From contig NZ_JH992959.1 in the NCBI RefSeq assembly GCF_000315445.1, forward strand, positions 182,953 through 246,952: a stretch of 64,000 bases of DNA, read 5' to 3'. This document shows positions 33,482-43,001 of this stretch, one piece after another (positions within the stretch are counted from its first letter, which is position 1; each line of letters starts with the position of its first letter). The DNA comes from Alloiococcus otitis ATCC 51267 (lineage in GTDB: Bacteria; Bacillota; Bacilli; Lactobacillales; Carnobacteriaceae_A). The position numbers were made by a program, and so were the translations under genes. The notes beneath the pieces are model-generated. The model was given only the letters and a program-made list of their open reading frames with translations. It was not told where the DNA came from and ran no database searches.

Positions 33482-34678
33482 TTAACGCTCACCGACGTAT
33501 TCAAAGATACCAGCGGCACCCATACCCCCACCGATACACATGGTAACGAGGCCGTATTTACTTTCTTTGCGACGTTTCATTTCGGAAAGCAATTTAGCAG
33601 TGACGATAGCACCGGTTGCCCCAAGTGGGTGACCAAGAGCGATGGCCCCACCGTTAACGTTGGTGACTTCTGGGTTCATGTTTAATTCCCGCATGGAAGC
33701 AACAATCTGTGCTGCGAAAGCTTCGTTAAACTCAATCAAGTCCATGTCTTCCAATGTTAGGCCAGTTTGTTTCATAACAGCAGGAACTGCTTCTACTGGA
33801 CCAATCCCCATAATTTCTGGTGCTACACCAGCTACCTTGTATCCAACAAATTTGGCTATTGGTTTGACGCCCAATTCTTTAACCTTGTCACCTGACATCA
33901 AGACAACGAAACCAGCACCGTCAGTAATTGGTGAAGATTGACCTGGTGTAACAGTACCGTTACGACGGAAGGCAGTTGGCAATTTGGCTAGGGTTTCCAT
34001 GGTAGTGCCCCGTCTGACCAATTCATCAGTGTCGAAGGTTTCAGTAGTCATTTCAACACCATTAGCAGTGTATTTAGGCTTTTGCACTTGGACCGGGACA
34101 ATTTCGTCAAACAAGTTTGCATCTTGAGCTGCTGCAGCCCGGCGGTGGGATTCAACCGCAAAAGCATCTTGGTCTTCCCGAGAAATGTTGTATTTGTCTG
34201 CTACGTTCTCAGCTGTGATCCCCATTGGAACCCCAGTTTTAGGACCTTCATCTTGAAGAGTTGGGTTGTTGGTCGGTTCATTCCCACCCATTGGCAAGGA
34301 GGACATAAACTCAACCCCACCCGCAGCGACAATATCATTTTGACCAGCAATAATGGAGTTGGCTGCAGTGGCAATAGTTTGCAAGCCGGATGAACAGAAC
34401 CGGTTAACAGTTTGTCCAGGAACTTTTTGGGATAAGCCTGCTCTTAAGGCAATGGTTCGGGCAATGTTAGTGCCTTGAGGGCCTTCTGGAGTAGAACAAC
34501 CCACAATCACATCATCAATGGTATCAGGGTCAAAATTCCCTTCAATCCGGTCAATGGTCCCTTTTAAGACTTGGGCTGCGATGTCATCAGGTCTTGAGTA
34601 GAAAAGGGCTCCTGACGCTTTCCCTTTAGCAACAGCAGAACGGCCGTAAGCAACAATATAAGCTTCTTGCATCCTCAT
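33482..34678 (-). CDS. Acetyl-CoA acyltransferase (thiolase), copy 1
   Basis: The 398-residue enzyme is a degradative/biosynthetic thiolase. The acyl-accepting Cys is in 'VNRFCSSGLQTIATAANS' near residue 90. Other catalytic motifs are 'NEAFAAQ', 'GGAIALGHPLGATGA' (His near 350) and the second Cys in 'MCIGGGMGAA' near 380. It splits 3-ketoacyl-CoA or joins two acetyl-CoA. Most similar to B. subtilis FadA (YusK) by layout. It follows fadN1 by 46 bases. An alternative start two codons in (34672) corresponds to the start of copy 2. Confidence 0.93.
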   Translation of the reverse strand: MRMQEAYIVAYGRSAVAKGKASGALFYSRPDDIAAQVLKGTIDRIEGNFDPDTIDDVIVGCSTPEGPQGTNIARTIALRAGLSQKVPGQTVNRFCSSGLQTIATAANSIIAGQNDIVAAGGVEFMSSLPMGGNEPTNNPTLQDEGPKTGVPMGITAENVADKYNISREDQDAFAVESHRRAAAAQDANLFDEIVPVQVQKPKYTANGVEMTTETFDTDELVRRGTTMETLAKLPTAFRRNGTVTPGQSSPITDGAGFVVLMSGDKVKELGVKPIAKFVGYKVAGVAPEIMGIGPVEAVPAVMKQTGLTLEDMDLIEFNEAFAAQIVASMRELNMNPEVTNVNGGAIALGHPLGATGAIVTAKLLSEMKRRKESKYGLVTMCIGGGMGAAGIFEYVGER

Positions 34679-34724
34679 TCAAATCCTTTCATATTCCTAA
34701 TCTAGTTTGTTGTGGTCAAAATCA

Positions 34725-37010
34725 TTAGTTCCGCAATGGTTTGTTGGTTTCTAGCATGTGTTTAATGCGGTCGTAAGTTTTTTCTTCTTTGCTGACAGCC
34801 ACGAAGTTGTCCACCTCAATTTTGAGGAGTTGGTCTTCATTGACCACTGTTTGGCCAGGGATATTGCCACCAGCTAAAACTTCAGCAATCTTAGTTCCAA
34901 CTAAGACATCGTGGTCAGATGCATTGTTCCCATCACGCATGGCTTCTAAACTAGATTGGGCTAAGGCGATAAAGTCACGTCCTAGAACACTGTAGTTGGC
35001 TTTAAATTGTGGAATGTAGTTGTACTTGCTTTCTGAGCGAACTTTGTCGATCGCTGCAGCTACAACCAAGTCTTCATTTTGGACAATTTGGTCAGTCTCA
35101 CGTAGGAAGCCTTTTTGAACAGCATCATAAGCATTCTTAGACAGGCTACCTGTTGCAATGGTTGTGAGGGTTGCGGACAAGCGGGCGATCTTCTCTGGTT
35201 TAGTCAAGTTTTGACGGTAGATACGGTCAGCTAATTCCACTGTTCCTGCTCCACCTGGAATTAAGCCGACCCCAACCTCTACTAAGCCAATATAGGATTC
35301 AGCAGCGGCTACTACGAATGGGGTGTGTAAGAGAAGTTCTGCTCCCCCACCTAATGCCCGACCCGAAACAGCTGCGACAACTGGTTTCGCTGCGTATTTC
35401 AAGCGAGAAACGGCTTGGTGGAGTTCTTCCGTTCCTTGACGAACTTCAGTATCTTGAGCCTTGTTGTCGATGGCTTCTTTCATCAAGTTAAGATTAGCCC
35501 CGTAAGAGAAGTGAGGACCAGGTGTGTGAAGGACCAATCCTTTGTAGTCTTCCTCTTCTAAAACATCGACGGCTTCAATAATATCTTTTTGGAAGTCGCT
35601 ACTCAAGGTGTTGTTCGGTGTTAGCATTTGTAGGAGTAAGACACCATCTTCAGTCACATCTAGACGGCTAGATCCCTCTTTTTCCCAAAGGGTCTTAGCG
35701 ACGAAGCTTTGAACTTCGGCAACATTGGAAATGCCTTCGCCTTCTTTGTAGAAGGGCTCAGTTCGGCCTTTCACCCATTCAGGCAATTCAGTGTCACTGC
35801 CTGGAATGTCGTCAATTTCGTCTTCAATTCGTTTGGCTACGCGCTCAACACCAATTAAGTCCCAAGCTTGGAATGGTCCAACTTTCCAGTTGTAGCCCCA
35901 AACCATTGCTCGGTCAATGTTTTTGTATTCGTCAGTGGCTTTACCCACGTTAATAGCAGAGTAGAAGAAGAGGTTACGCAAGCTTTTCCATAGGAAGAGA
36001 CCAATTTCGTCTTTGGCTTCAAAGATAGTGTTGAAGTTGTGTTTTAAGTCCTTGTCTAGGTCGTTTAAGATGTCAAAGTTAACGTCTTTCGGTTGGACAT
36101 AGTCTTTTTTCTCTAGGTCAAAGATAAGTTTGGACCCGTCTTCTTGTTTTTTGTAGAAGCCTTGGCCAGACTTGTCACCCAACCAACCTTGGTCAACCAA
36201 GTATTCAGGTGTTTGAGGAAGCTTGAAGTATTCAGCTTCTTCTGGGTCATCTTTAAGACCGTGTGAAACGTGGTAACCGATATCGATCCCGACAAAGTCA
36301 GAGAGGCGGTTGGTTCCCATGCGAGGTCGACCAAGAATTTCACCAGACAGGGTATCGACTTCGTTAACAGCCAAATCTTCTTGTTCTGCCCGGTAGGCAA
36401 TGTCCATACCAGTAAAGGTTCCAATCCGGTTGCCGACAAAGCCTGAAACGTCGTGGCAGATGACAACCCCTTTACCTAGGGTGTAGGTTGTAAAATCGGA
36501 CAACTCTTGGACATATTTTTCATCAGTTCCCTTGTGTTTGATGATTTCAACCAATTTCATCACACGGACTGGATTGAAGAAGTGTAGTCCCAAGAAACGT
36601 TTTTGGAAGTCTTGGTCAAAAGGTTCCGCAATGTCAGCTATGGGAATACCAGAAGTGTTGGTAGCTAGGATAGCTGAATCTTTAGCGACTTTAGCGACTT
36701 TCCCCCAAATATCGTGCTTAATGTCTAGCTCTTCGCTGACCGCTTCAATATAGAGGTCAGAATCGTTTGCCTCTTTGAGGTCATCTTTAAAGTTCCCAAT
36801 AGTTAAGTTAACTGCCAGGTTGTTATCATAGAGTAAGCCTTTTTTACGGTGGGTAATCCGTCCTAAAGCATCCTTAGCAAGTTTGTTGGAGTTATCTTCG
36901 TCCACTACGATATCCAGTAATTGAACTTTCAAACCAACATTAATGAGGTGGGCAGCAATTTGGCTTCCCATTGCACCGGCACCTAAAACTGTAACTTTAT
37001 TTATACTCAT
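34725..37010 (-). CDS. fadN: 3-hydroxyacyl-CoA dehydrogenase/enoyl-CoA hydratase fusion (FadN-like), copy 1
   Basis: The 761-residue protein has an NAD-binding start 'VTVLGAGAMGSQIAAHL' and the dehydrogenase signature 'LGLHFFNPVRVMKLVEII' (catalytic His near 136) with 'DVSGFVGNRIGTFTG'. The C-terminal crotonase domain (about 440-740) keeps both acidic residues: Glu in 'GGGAELLLH' and Glu in 'IGLVEVGVGLIPGGAG'. This order, dehydrogenase first, is that of B. subtilis FadN, not E. coli FadB. It hydrates enoyl-CoA and oxidises the alcohol. Close paralogue of 40,689-42,974. Confidence 0.93.
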   Translation of the reverse strand: MSINKVTVLGAGAMGSQIAAHLINVGLKVQLLDIVVDEDNSNKLAKDALGRITHRKKGLLYDNNLAVNLTIGNFKDDLKEANDSDLYIEAVSEELDIKHDIWGKVAKVAKDSAILATNTSGIPIADIAEPFDQDFQKRFLGLHFFNPVRVMKLVEIIKHKGTDEKYVQELSDFTTYTLGKGVVICHDVSGFVGNRIGTFTGMDIAYRAEQEDLAVNEVDTLSGEILGRPRMGTNRLSDFVGIDIGYHVSHGLKDDPEEAEYFKLPQTPEYLVDQGWLGDKSGQGFYKKQEDGSKLIFDLEKKDYVQPKDVNFDILNDLDKDLKHNFNTIFEAKDEIGLFLWKSLRNLFFYSAINVGKATDEYKNIDRAMVWGYNWKVGPFQAWDLIGVERVAKRIEDEIDDIPGSDTELPEWVKGRTEPFYKEGEGISNVAEVQSFVAKTLWEKEGSSRLDVTEDGVLLLQMLTPNNTLSSDFQKDIIEAVDVLEEEDYKGLVLHTPGPHFSYGANLNLMKEAIDNKAQDTEVRQGTEELHQAVSRLKYAAKPVVAAVSGRALGGGAELLLHTPFVVAAAESYIGLVEVGVGLIPGGAGTVELADRIYRQNLTKPEKIARLSATLTTIATGSLSKNAYDAVQKGFLRETDQIVQNEDLVVAAAIDKVRSESKYNYIPQFKANYSVLGRDFIALAQSSLEAMRDGNNASDHDVLVGTKIAEVLAGGNIPGQTVVNEDQLLKIEVDNFVAVSKEEKTYDRIKHMLETNKPLRN

Positions 37011-37054
37011 TCTTTTACCTCCACTGTAGTCTAACAGGTCTTGTTAGCTTATCT

Positions 37055-37702
37055 TTATTCAAAGATCAATTCTGCTTCTGTTGCTTCTTGAATTTCTTCG
37101 TTAGTAAAGTCAGGGTTGGTTTCAACAACAACTAAACCACGTTCAGTCGGTTCAAAAACGCCCATTTCAGTTACAATCAAGCTGACCCGACCTTCACCTG
37201 TCAGCGGTAAGGTACATTGTTTTAGGATCTTGTGGTTCCCTTTGTTGGTGTGTTCCATGGCCACAATAACTCGCTTAGCACCCGCAACTAGGTCCATAGC
37301 GCCCCCCATCCCTGGGACTAACTTGCCTGGGATCTTGTAGTTGGCGATATTTCCTTTTTCATCGACTTGGAGGGCACCTAAGACGGTAATATCAACGTGT
37401 CCTCCTCTTACTAAACCAAAGGAGTCAGCACTGTGTAAGAAGGCTCCTCCCACATCCACGCTAGCGGGTTGGCCACCAGCATTGATAATGTTAGGGTCAA
37501 CTTGGTCTTCAGCAGGGCTACCACCCAAGTTGAGGATCCCATTCTCAGAGTGTAGGGTGACATCGATATCACTTGGCACATAGTTAGCAACCAAGGTTGG
37601 CACCCCAATACCCAAGTTAACGACGTCTCCACTTTGTAACTCTTTTGCTACTCGTTCTGCAATAATATTGTTTAGTTCTTCTTTACTGAGTGCTACGGCC
37701 AT
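37055..37702 (-). CDS. scoB: 3-oxoacid/acetate CoA-transferase subunit B
   Basis: The 215-residue protein is the beta subunit of a family I CoA transferase. It begins with the 'IAERVAKELQSGDVVNLGIG' segment and has the catalytic Glu in 'TLHSENGILNLGG' (Glu53). Later 'VTEMGVFEPTERGLVVVE' is also conserved. With subunit A it moves CoA between acyl-CoA and a free acid such as acetoacetate, acetate or butyrate. Only two bases separate the genes, a fixed operon. Confidence 0.92.
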   Translation of the reverse strand: MAVALSKEELNNIIAERVAKELQSGDVVNLGIGVPTLVANYVPSDIDVTLHSENGILNLGGSPAEDQVDPNIINAGGQPASVDVGGAFLHSADSFGLVRGGHVDITVLGALQVDEKGNIANYKIPGKLVPGMGGAMDLVAGAKRVIVAMEHTNKGNHKILKQCTLPLTGEGRVSLIVTEMGVFEPTERGLVVVETNPDFTNEEIQEATEAELIFE

Positions 37703-37704
37703 AA

Positions 37705-38361
37705 TTAACCCTCTCCTTTAACAATGTAGTCAACGTAAACATGAGGAACTTTAATGTGGTCTGGGTTGAGTTCCCTTTCTTTAACAACTTCTTTGGCTTC
37801 GACAATAACTTCTTTACCAGCTGCTGCCATGACAACGTTAAAGTTAGGTGTCACCCCGTGGTAGTCCAAGTTTCCTTTTTCATCAGCCCGGTCAGCATAT
37901 ATCAAGGCATAGTCAGCAAATAAAGGTTTTTCAAGGATGTAGTCTTTGCCATCAATGTTAAAACTATCTTTATCTTCAGCAACCTCTGTTCCGACACCAG
38001 TTGGGGTTAAGAAACCACCGATACCGTAACCTGCCGCCCGAATTCGTTCAGCTAGGGTCCCTTGCGGAATAAGGGTAACTTCCATTTCCCCTTCGTTCAT
38101 CTGACGAACAGATTCTGTGTTGGTCCCAATGTGGGTAGCATTTAAAGTTTTAACTTGCTTGTTGGCTACTAACTTGCCCACACCGATTTCAGCAGTTGCG
38201 GTGTCGTTAACAATCATGGTAATGTCTTTTACCCCTTGTTCGATTAACTCGTCTATTAACTGGTAAGGGCAACCAACTCCCCCAAAACCACCGATCATGA
38301 CACTAGAACCGTCTTTAATTTTTTTTATCGCATCTTGCTTTGAAATTACTTTATTAGTCAT
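37705..38361 (-). CDS. scoA: 3-oxoacid/acetate CoA-transferase subunit A
   Basis: The 218-residue subunit starts at ATG 38361 ('MTNKVISKQDAIKKIKDGSS'), chosen because a GGTGGTGG site is in front and family homology begins there; the frame continues upstream without homology. Signatures are 'VMIGGFGGVGCPYQLIDELI', 'VGKLVANKQVKTLNATHIGTN'-type text and 'GIGGFLTPTGVGTEVAEDK'. It is the first gene of operon 1. No acyl-CoA ligase is nearby, so this enzyme probably activates acids for the cycle. Confidence 0.92.
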   Translation of the reverse strand: MTNKVISKQDAIKKIKDGSSVMIGGFGGVGCPYQLIDELIEQGVKDITMIVNDTATAEIGVGKLVANKQVKTLNATHIGTNTESVRQMNEGEMEVTLIPQGTLAERIRAAGYGIGGFLTPTGVGTEVAEDKDSFNIDGKDYILEKPLFADYALIYADRADEKGNLDYHGVTPNFNVVMAAAGKEVIVEAKEVVKERELNPDHIKVPHVYVDYIVKGEG

Positions 38362-38521
38362 ATTGTATCCACCACCGTTTTTCCCTTTCAAATTCCTTTT
38401 CTTTTTCAATCTTTCTTGGTCAGGTCTATCTTTAAAAGCAGACCTTATACGAAACACTGTCTTTTGTTCCAAAGCTAAAGTAACTTCCGGCTAGCAGGGA
38501 AAGCCTAGTTTTAAACGAGAA

Positions 38522-38535
38522 TGTTATCGCTTTCA
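38522..38535. promoter_or_regulatory. cre-like site upstream of scoA
   Basis: TGTTATCGCTTTCA fits the CcpA consensus TGWAANCGNTNWCA with one mismatch. It lies about 160 bases before the scoA start. Confidence 0.6.
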
Positions 38536-38804
38536 TAATAAGCAAATTCTTACTGCCGAAAAAATTTTACTGGGCTATACCACAGGAGCAGATCTGACTC
38601 GTCTTTCTTTCTTCTTCCAAATTACTTTGAGTCAAAAATATGTTAGCACTTGTTGCAATGCTTGGAGGAAAAGAAATACCGCGTAAGATTTCGAGCGCTT
38701 CATTCTGTCTACTTACTAAAGCTCGATTTCCTAGTAAAGTAAATCGGAAAGACCTGGTCTCTTATCCTGGACGTAAGAGCTAGAATCACACCTTTCTAAA
38801 AAAA

Positions 38805-38818
38805 TGTTAACGGTTACA
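38805..38818. promoter_or_regulatory. second cre-like site upstream of scoA
   Basis: TGTTAACGGTTACA fits the CcpA consensus with one mismatch and is nearly palindromic, about 445 bases before scoA. Confidence 0.6.
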
Positions 38819-39334
38819 ATATATGTAAAAATATAGGTCGTCTAAGTCACCGACCCGGTCTAAGGTCTTAACTAGAGCCATCAAATTGAGTCGATATTTA
38901 GCCATCCTAGTCGCCCTTTAGACTTGGGGCCCCAATAATGACTTAAGTTTTGGAAAGGTTTACATATTTATTGTATCCGCTTTCTCATTTATCATAACAA
39001 AGTCTTGTATTTTTGACAAGTGGATTTTTAAAATAAAATATTATTTTTTTGTAAACTTTGTTAATTACCCGATTAAGCCCATCCTTATAGGAATAACCAG
39101 GATTTTCGGATTTATTTAAGAACAATAATGTTTTTAAGCTGACCAAAAGAAAAATGATAAAAATATATTTATAACTAATTTAGTCATTTGTGCCTTTTTT
39201 CGTTTGGATGGTTTTATTTTACTTGCTTAGATTTGATTCTTACTGGTCAAATACTTTGGACTAGCTTGTCCTACTTACTGGCTAGTCGCCTTGGGCTTTG
39301 CTTGGAACTTGACGTGCTTCCTTATAGCTCAAAC

Positions 39335-39388
39335 AAAAAACTCCCCCCCAGACAAGCCCTTGACTTGCCTGAAGAGAGTCAGTTTTTA
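39335..39388 (-). terminator. Terminator of beta-oxidation operon 2
   Basis: On the minus strand ACTCTCTTCAGGCAAG pairs with CTTGTCTGGGGGGAGT (some G-T pairs) and is followed by TTTTTTG. It is 56 bases after the thiolase stop. Confidence 0.75.
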
Positions 39389-39443
39389 TTCTTTTGCGTC
39401 GTGGCTGGGTGGTATCAGCCAAAAAATTGTCTAGAACTTCGCC

Positions 39444-40634
39444 TTACCGTTCACCAACGTATTCAAGGATACCCGCAGCACCCATACCGCCACCGATACA
39501 CATGGTGATCAAGCCGTATTTGCTGTCTTTACGACGTTTCATTTCTGAGAGAATTTTAGCTGTCATGATAGCACCGGTTGCCCCTAGTGGGTGACCAAGA
39601 GCAATCGCACCACCGTTGACGTTGGTAATCTCAGGGTCCATGTTCAATTCACGCATGGAAGCAATGATTTGAGAACCAAATGCTTCGTTAAATTCAATCA
39701 AGTCCATGTCTTCCAAATTAAGTCCTGTTAATTTCATAACTGCAGGAACTGCTTCTACTGGACCAATCCCCATGATTTCTGGTGAGACACCAGCAACTTT
39801 GAATCCAACAAATTTAGCAATTGGTTTGACGCCGAGTTCTTTGACCTTATCACCAGACATCAAGACCACAAAGCCAGCACCGTCAGTAATGGGTGAAGAT
39901 TGACCAGGTGTAACAGTACCGTTGCGACGGAAGGCAGTTGGCAATTTAGCCAAGCTTTCCATGCTTGAGCTAGGACGAATAGTTTCGTCTTTGTCAAAGA
40001 CGGTTGTTGTCATTTCCACACCGTTTTCAGTGTATTTAGGGGTTTGGGCATTGACCGGGATGATTTCGTCGAATCTACCAGCCTCTTGAGCAGCAGCTGC
40101 TCGGCGGTGAGATTCAACCGCAAAGGCATCTTGGTCTTCACGAGAAATGTTATATTTGTCGGCTACGTTTTCAGCAGTGATCCCCATTGGGATACCAGTT
40201 TTTGGTCCTTCTTCTTGAAGGGTTGGGTTATTGGTCGCTTCGTTCCCACCCATTGGAAGGGAGGACATAAATTCAACCCCACCAGCAGCTACAATGTCGT
40301 TTTGGCCGGCAATAATAGAGTTAGCTGCTGTTGCGATGGTTTGTAAACCAGATGAGCAGAACCGATTAACGGTTTGTCCAGGAACCTTTTGGGAAAGGCC
40401 AGCTCTTAAGGCAATGGTTCGGGCAACGTTAGTCCCTTGTGGGCCTTCTGGAGTGGAGCAACCGACAATGACATCTTCAATAGTAGTTGGGTCAAAGTCC
40501 CCTTCAATTCGGTCAATAGTTCCTTTTAGAACCTGAGCCGCAATGTCATCTGGTCTAGAGTGGTAAAGGGCTCCTGATGGTTTCCCTTTGGCAACGGCAG
40601 AACGGCCATAAGCAACAATATAAGCTTCTTGCAT
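39444..40634 (-). CDS. Acetyl-CoA acyltransferase (thiolase), copy 2
   Basis: The 396-residue protein is nearly identical to copy 1 over most of its length ('QEAYIVAYGRSAVAKGK', 'NRFCSSGLQTIATAANSIIA', 'LGHPLGATGA', 'MCIGGGMGAAGI'). All catalytic residues are kept. Differences cluster around residues 200-235 and in a few helices. It ends operon 2 after fadN2. Two thiolases may serve different chain lengths or different directions. Confidence 0.93.
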   Translation of the reverse strand: MQEAYIVAYGRSAVAKGKPSGALYHSRPDDIAAQVLKGTIDRIEGDFDPTTIEDVIVGCSTPEGPQGTNVARTIALRAGLSQKVPGQTVNRFCSSGLQTIATAANSIIAGQNDIVAAGGVEFMSSLPMGGNEATNNPTLQEEGPKTGIPMGITAENVADKYNISREDQDAFAVESHRRAAAAQEAGRFDEIIPVNAQTPKYTENGVEMTTTVFDKDETIRPSSSMESLAKLPTAFRRNGTVTPGQSSPITDGAGFVVLMSGDKVKELGVKPIAKFVGFKVAGVSPEIMGIGPVEAVPAVMKLTGLNLEDMDLIEFNEAFGSQIIASMRELNMDPEITNVNGGAIALGHPLGATGAIMTAKILSEMKRRKDSKYGLITMCIGGGMGAAGILEYVGER

Positions 40635-40688
40635 CCTTATTCAAATCCTTTCATATAGCTCATTTAGCTGATGATCTTGTCAAAATGA

Positions 40689-42974
40689 TTAGTTACGCAA
40701 TGGTTTGTTGTTTTCTAACATGTAAGTGATACGGTCGTAAGTTTTGTCTTCTTGACTAAGGGTAACAAAGTTGTCAACTTCGACTTGAAGCAACTGGTCT
40801 TCGTTAACGATAGTGTGGACTGGTACTTGGCCACCAGCAAGAACTTCCGCAAGCTTAGTTCCAACGAAGACATCATAGTCAGAAGCGAAGTTACCGTCGC
40901 GAGAGGATTCTAAGTTGGATTGTGCTAGGGCGATAAAGTCGGTACCTAAGACACTGTAGTTAGCCTTGTATTGTGGGATGTAGTTGTATTTGCTTTCTGA
41001 GCGAACTTTGTCGATCGCCGCAGCAACAACCAATTCTTCATTTTGAACAATTTGGTCAGTCTCACGTAAGAAGCCTTTTTGACGAGCATCGTAAGCGTGT
41101 TTAGAAACACTGCCGGTAGCGATAGTTTGAAGTAGGTTTGACAAGTGTTTGATTTGTTCAGGTTTGGTGTAGCCTTTACGGTAGATACGTTCAGCGAGTT
41201 CAACTGTACCTGCTCCACCTGGAATCAAGCCAACGCCAGCTTCAACTAAACCAATGTAGGATTCAGCAGCGGCTACTACGTGGGTGGAGTGGAGTAGTAA
41301 TTCAGCACCACCACCAAGTGCCCGGCCAGATACAGCTGATACAACTGGTTTAGAAGCGTATTTCATGCGAGAAACAGCGTAGTGAAGTCCTTCAGTTCCT
41401 TCACGGGTTTCAGTGTCGACAACGCCACGATCAATGGCATCTTTCATGTCGTTCAAGTTAGCCCCGTAAGAGAAGTGTGGACCTGGTGTGTGAAGGACTA
41501 AGCCTTTGTAGTCTTCTTCTTCTAAGACATCAATTGCTTTGACGATGTCTTTTTGGAAGTCAAGGGTTAGGGTGTTGTTTGGAGTAAGCATTTGAAGGAG
41601 TAGGACACCGTCTTCAGTTGTATCTAGACGACTAGAACCTTCATTGGTCCAAAGGTTTTCGTGGTAGTAAGTTTCTACTTCTGGCACGCTAGAAATACCT
41701 TCGCCTTCTTTGTAGAATGGCTCAGTTCGACCTTTCACCCATTCAGGTAAGTCAGTGTCACTGCCTGGGATGTCGTCAATTTCCTCTTCAATTCGTTTGG
41801 CTACCCGTTCAACACCGATTAAGTCCCAAGCTTGGAATGGACCAACTTTCCAGTTGTAGCCCCAAACCATTGCCCGGTCAATGTTTTTGTATTCGTCAGT
41901 GGCTTTACCCACGTTAATAGCAGAGTAGAAGAAGAGGTTACGCAAGGTTTTCCATAGGAAGAGACCAATTTCATCTTCGGCTTCAAAGATAGTGTTGAAG
42001 TTGTGTTTCAAGTCCTTGCCTAGGTCGTTTAAGATGTCAAAGTCCACGTCTTTTTTCTCAACGTAGTCTTTTTTCTCTAGGTCAAAGATAAGTTTAGACC
42101 CATCTTCTTGTTTTTTGTAGAAACCTTGGCCTGACTTGTCACCCAACCAACCTTGGTCAACCAAGTATTCAGGTGCTTGAGGAAGCTTGAAGTACTCAGC
42201 TTCTTCAGGGTCATCTTTAAGACCATGGGAAACGTGGTAGCCAATGTCAATCCCAACGAAGTCTGATAGGCGGTTGGTTCCCATACGAGGACGTCCCAAT
42301 ACTTGTCCGGATAGGGCATCGGTTTGGTTGACAGCTAGGCCTGCTTGTTCTGCCCGGTAGGCAATGTCCATACCCGTAAAGGTTCCAATACGGTTACCGA
42401 CAAATCCTGTGACGTCATGGCAGATGACAACCCCTTTACCTAGGGTGTAGGTTGTGAAGTGGGATAGGTCTTCCACTACTTTTTCATCTGTTCCTTGGTG
42501 TTTGATGATTTCAACCAATTTCATAACACGGACTGGGTTGAAGAAGTGCAGTCCTAAGAAACGTTTTTGGAAGTCTGGGTCAAAAGGTTCCGCAATGTCA
42601 GCTATGGGAATACCAGAAGTATTGGTAGCTAGGATCGCTGAGTCTTTAGCGACTTTTGCCACTTTACCCCAGACATCGTGTTTAATTTCAAGTTTTTCAC
42701 TAACTGCTTCGATGTATAAGTCAGAGTCGTTTGCCTCTTTGAGGTCATCGTTAAAGTTTCCGATGCTTAAGTTAGCTGCTAACTCATTGTCGTAAAGGAG
42801 ACCCTTTTTGCGGTGGGTAATACGGCCCTTAGCCTCTTTTGCTAATTTATTTGGGTCGTCTTCGTCAACCACAATATCTAACAATTGAACTTTCAAACCA
42901 ACATTAACCAGGTGGGCTGCAATTTGGCTTCCCATTGCTCCTGCACCTAAAACTGTAACTTTATTTATACTCAT
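40689..42974 (-). CDS. fadN: 3-hydroxyacyl-CoA dehydrogenase/enoyl-CoA hydratase fusion (FadN-like), copy 2
   Basis: The 761-residue paralogue of copy 1 has the same length, 'LGAGAMGSQIAAHLVNVGLK', 'HFFNPVRVMKLVEII', 'GFVGNRIGTFTGMD', 'GGGAELLLHS' and 'GLVEAGVGLIPGGAG'. The dehydrogenase half is almost unchanged between the copies; the crotonase half has more substitutions, including around 'THVVAAAESYIG'. Catalytic residues are present in both. It is in operon 2 between CoA transferase and thiolase. Confidence 0.93.
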   Translation of the reverse strand: MSINKVTVLGAGAMGSQIAAHLVNVGLKVQLLDIVVDEDDPNKLAKEAKGRITHRKKGLLYDNELAANLSIGNFNDDLKEANDSDLYIEAVSEKLEIKHDVWGKVAKVAKDSAILATNTSGIPIADIAEPFDPDFQKRFLGLHFFNPVRVMKLVEIIKHQGTDEKVVEDLSHFTTYTLGKGVVICHDVTGFVGNRIGTFTGMDIAYRAEQAGLAVNQTDALSGQVLGRPRMGTNRLSDFVGIDIGYHVSHGLKDDPEEAEYFKLPQAPEYLVDQGWLGDKSGQGFYKKQEDGSKLIFDLEKKDYVEKKDVDFDILNDLGKDLKHNFNTIFEAEDEIGLFLWKTLRNLFFYSAINVGKATDEYKNIDRAMVWGYNWKVGPFQAWDLIGVERVAKRIEEEIDDIPGSDTDLPEWVKGRTEPFYKEGEGISSVPEVETYYHENLWTNEGSSRLDTTEDGVLLLQMLTPNNTLTLDFQKDIVKAIDVLEEEDYKGLVLHTPGPHFSYGANLNDMKDAIDRGVVDTETREGTEGLHYAVSRMKYASKPVVSAVSGRALGGGAELLLHSTHVVAAAESYIGLVEAGVGLIPGGAGTVELAERIYRKGYTKPEQIKHLSNLLQTIATGSVSKHAYDARQKGFLRETDQIVQNEELVVAAAIDKVRSESKYNYIPQYKANYSVLGTDFIALAQSNLESSRDGNFASDYDVFVGTKLAEVLAGGQVPVHTIVNEDQLLQVEVDNFVTLSQEDKTYDRITYMLENNKPLRN

Positions 42975-43001
42975 TCTATTACCTCCACTTATGATTTTAT
43001 A

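Larger units (their letters stand above)
38362..39334. other. Intergenic regulatory region before operon 1
   Basis: About 970 bases without a supported gene. Two cre-like sites lie at 38522-38535 and 38805-38818, a weaker one at about 38972. The rest is AT-rich, with no clear riboswitch. Short frames in the region lack ribosome-binding sites and homology. Confidence 0.6.

Noticed and set aside
33431..33685. 84-residue plus-strand frame opposite the thiolase
   Set aside because: It overlaps a terminator and the thiolase C-terminus; it is a shadow frame.
39188..39508. 106-residue plus-strand frame
   Set aside because: It crosses a terminator and the end of the thiolase gene; no homology or start signal.
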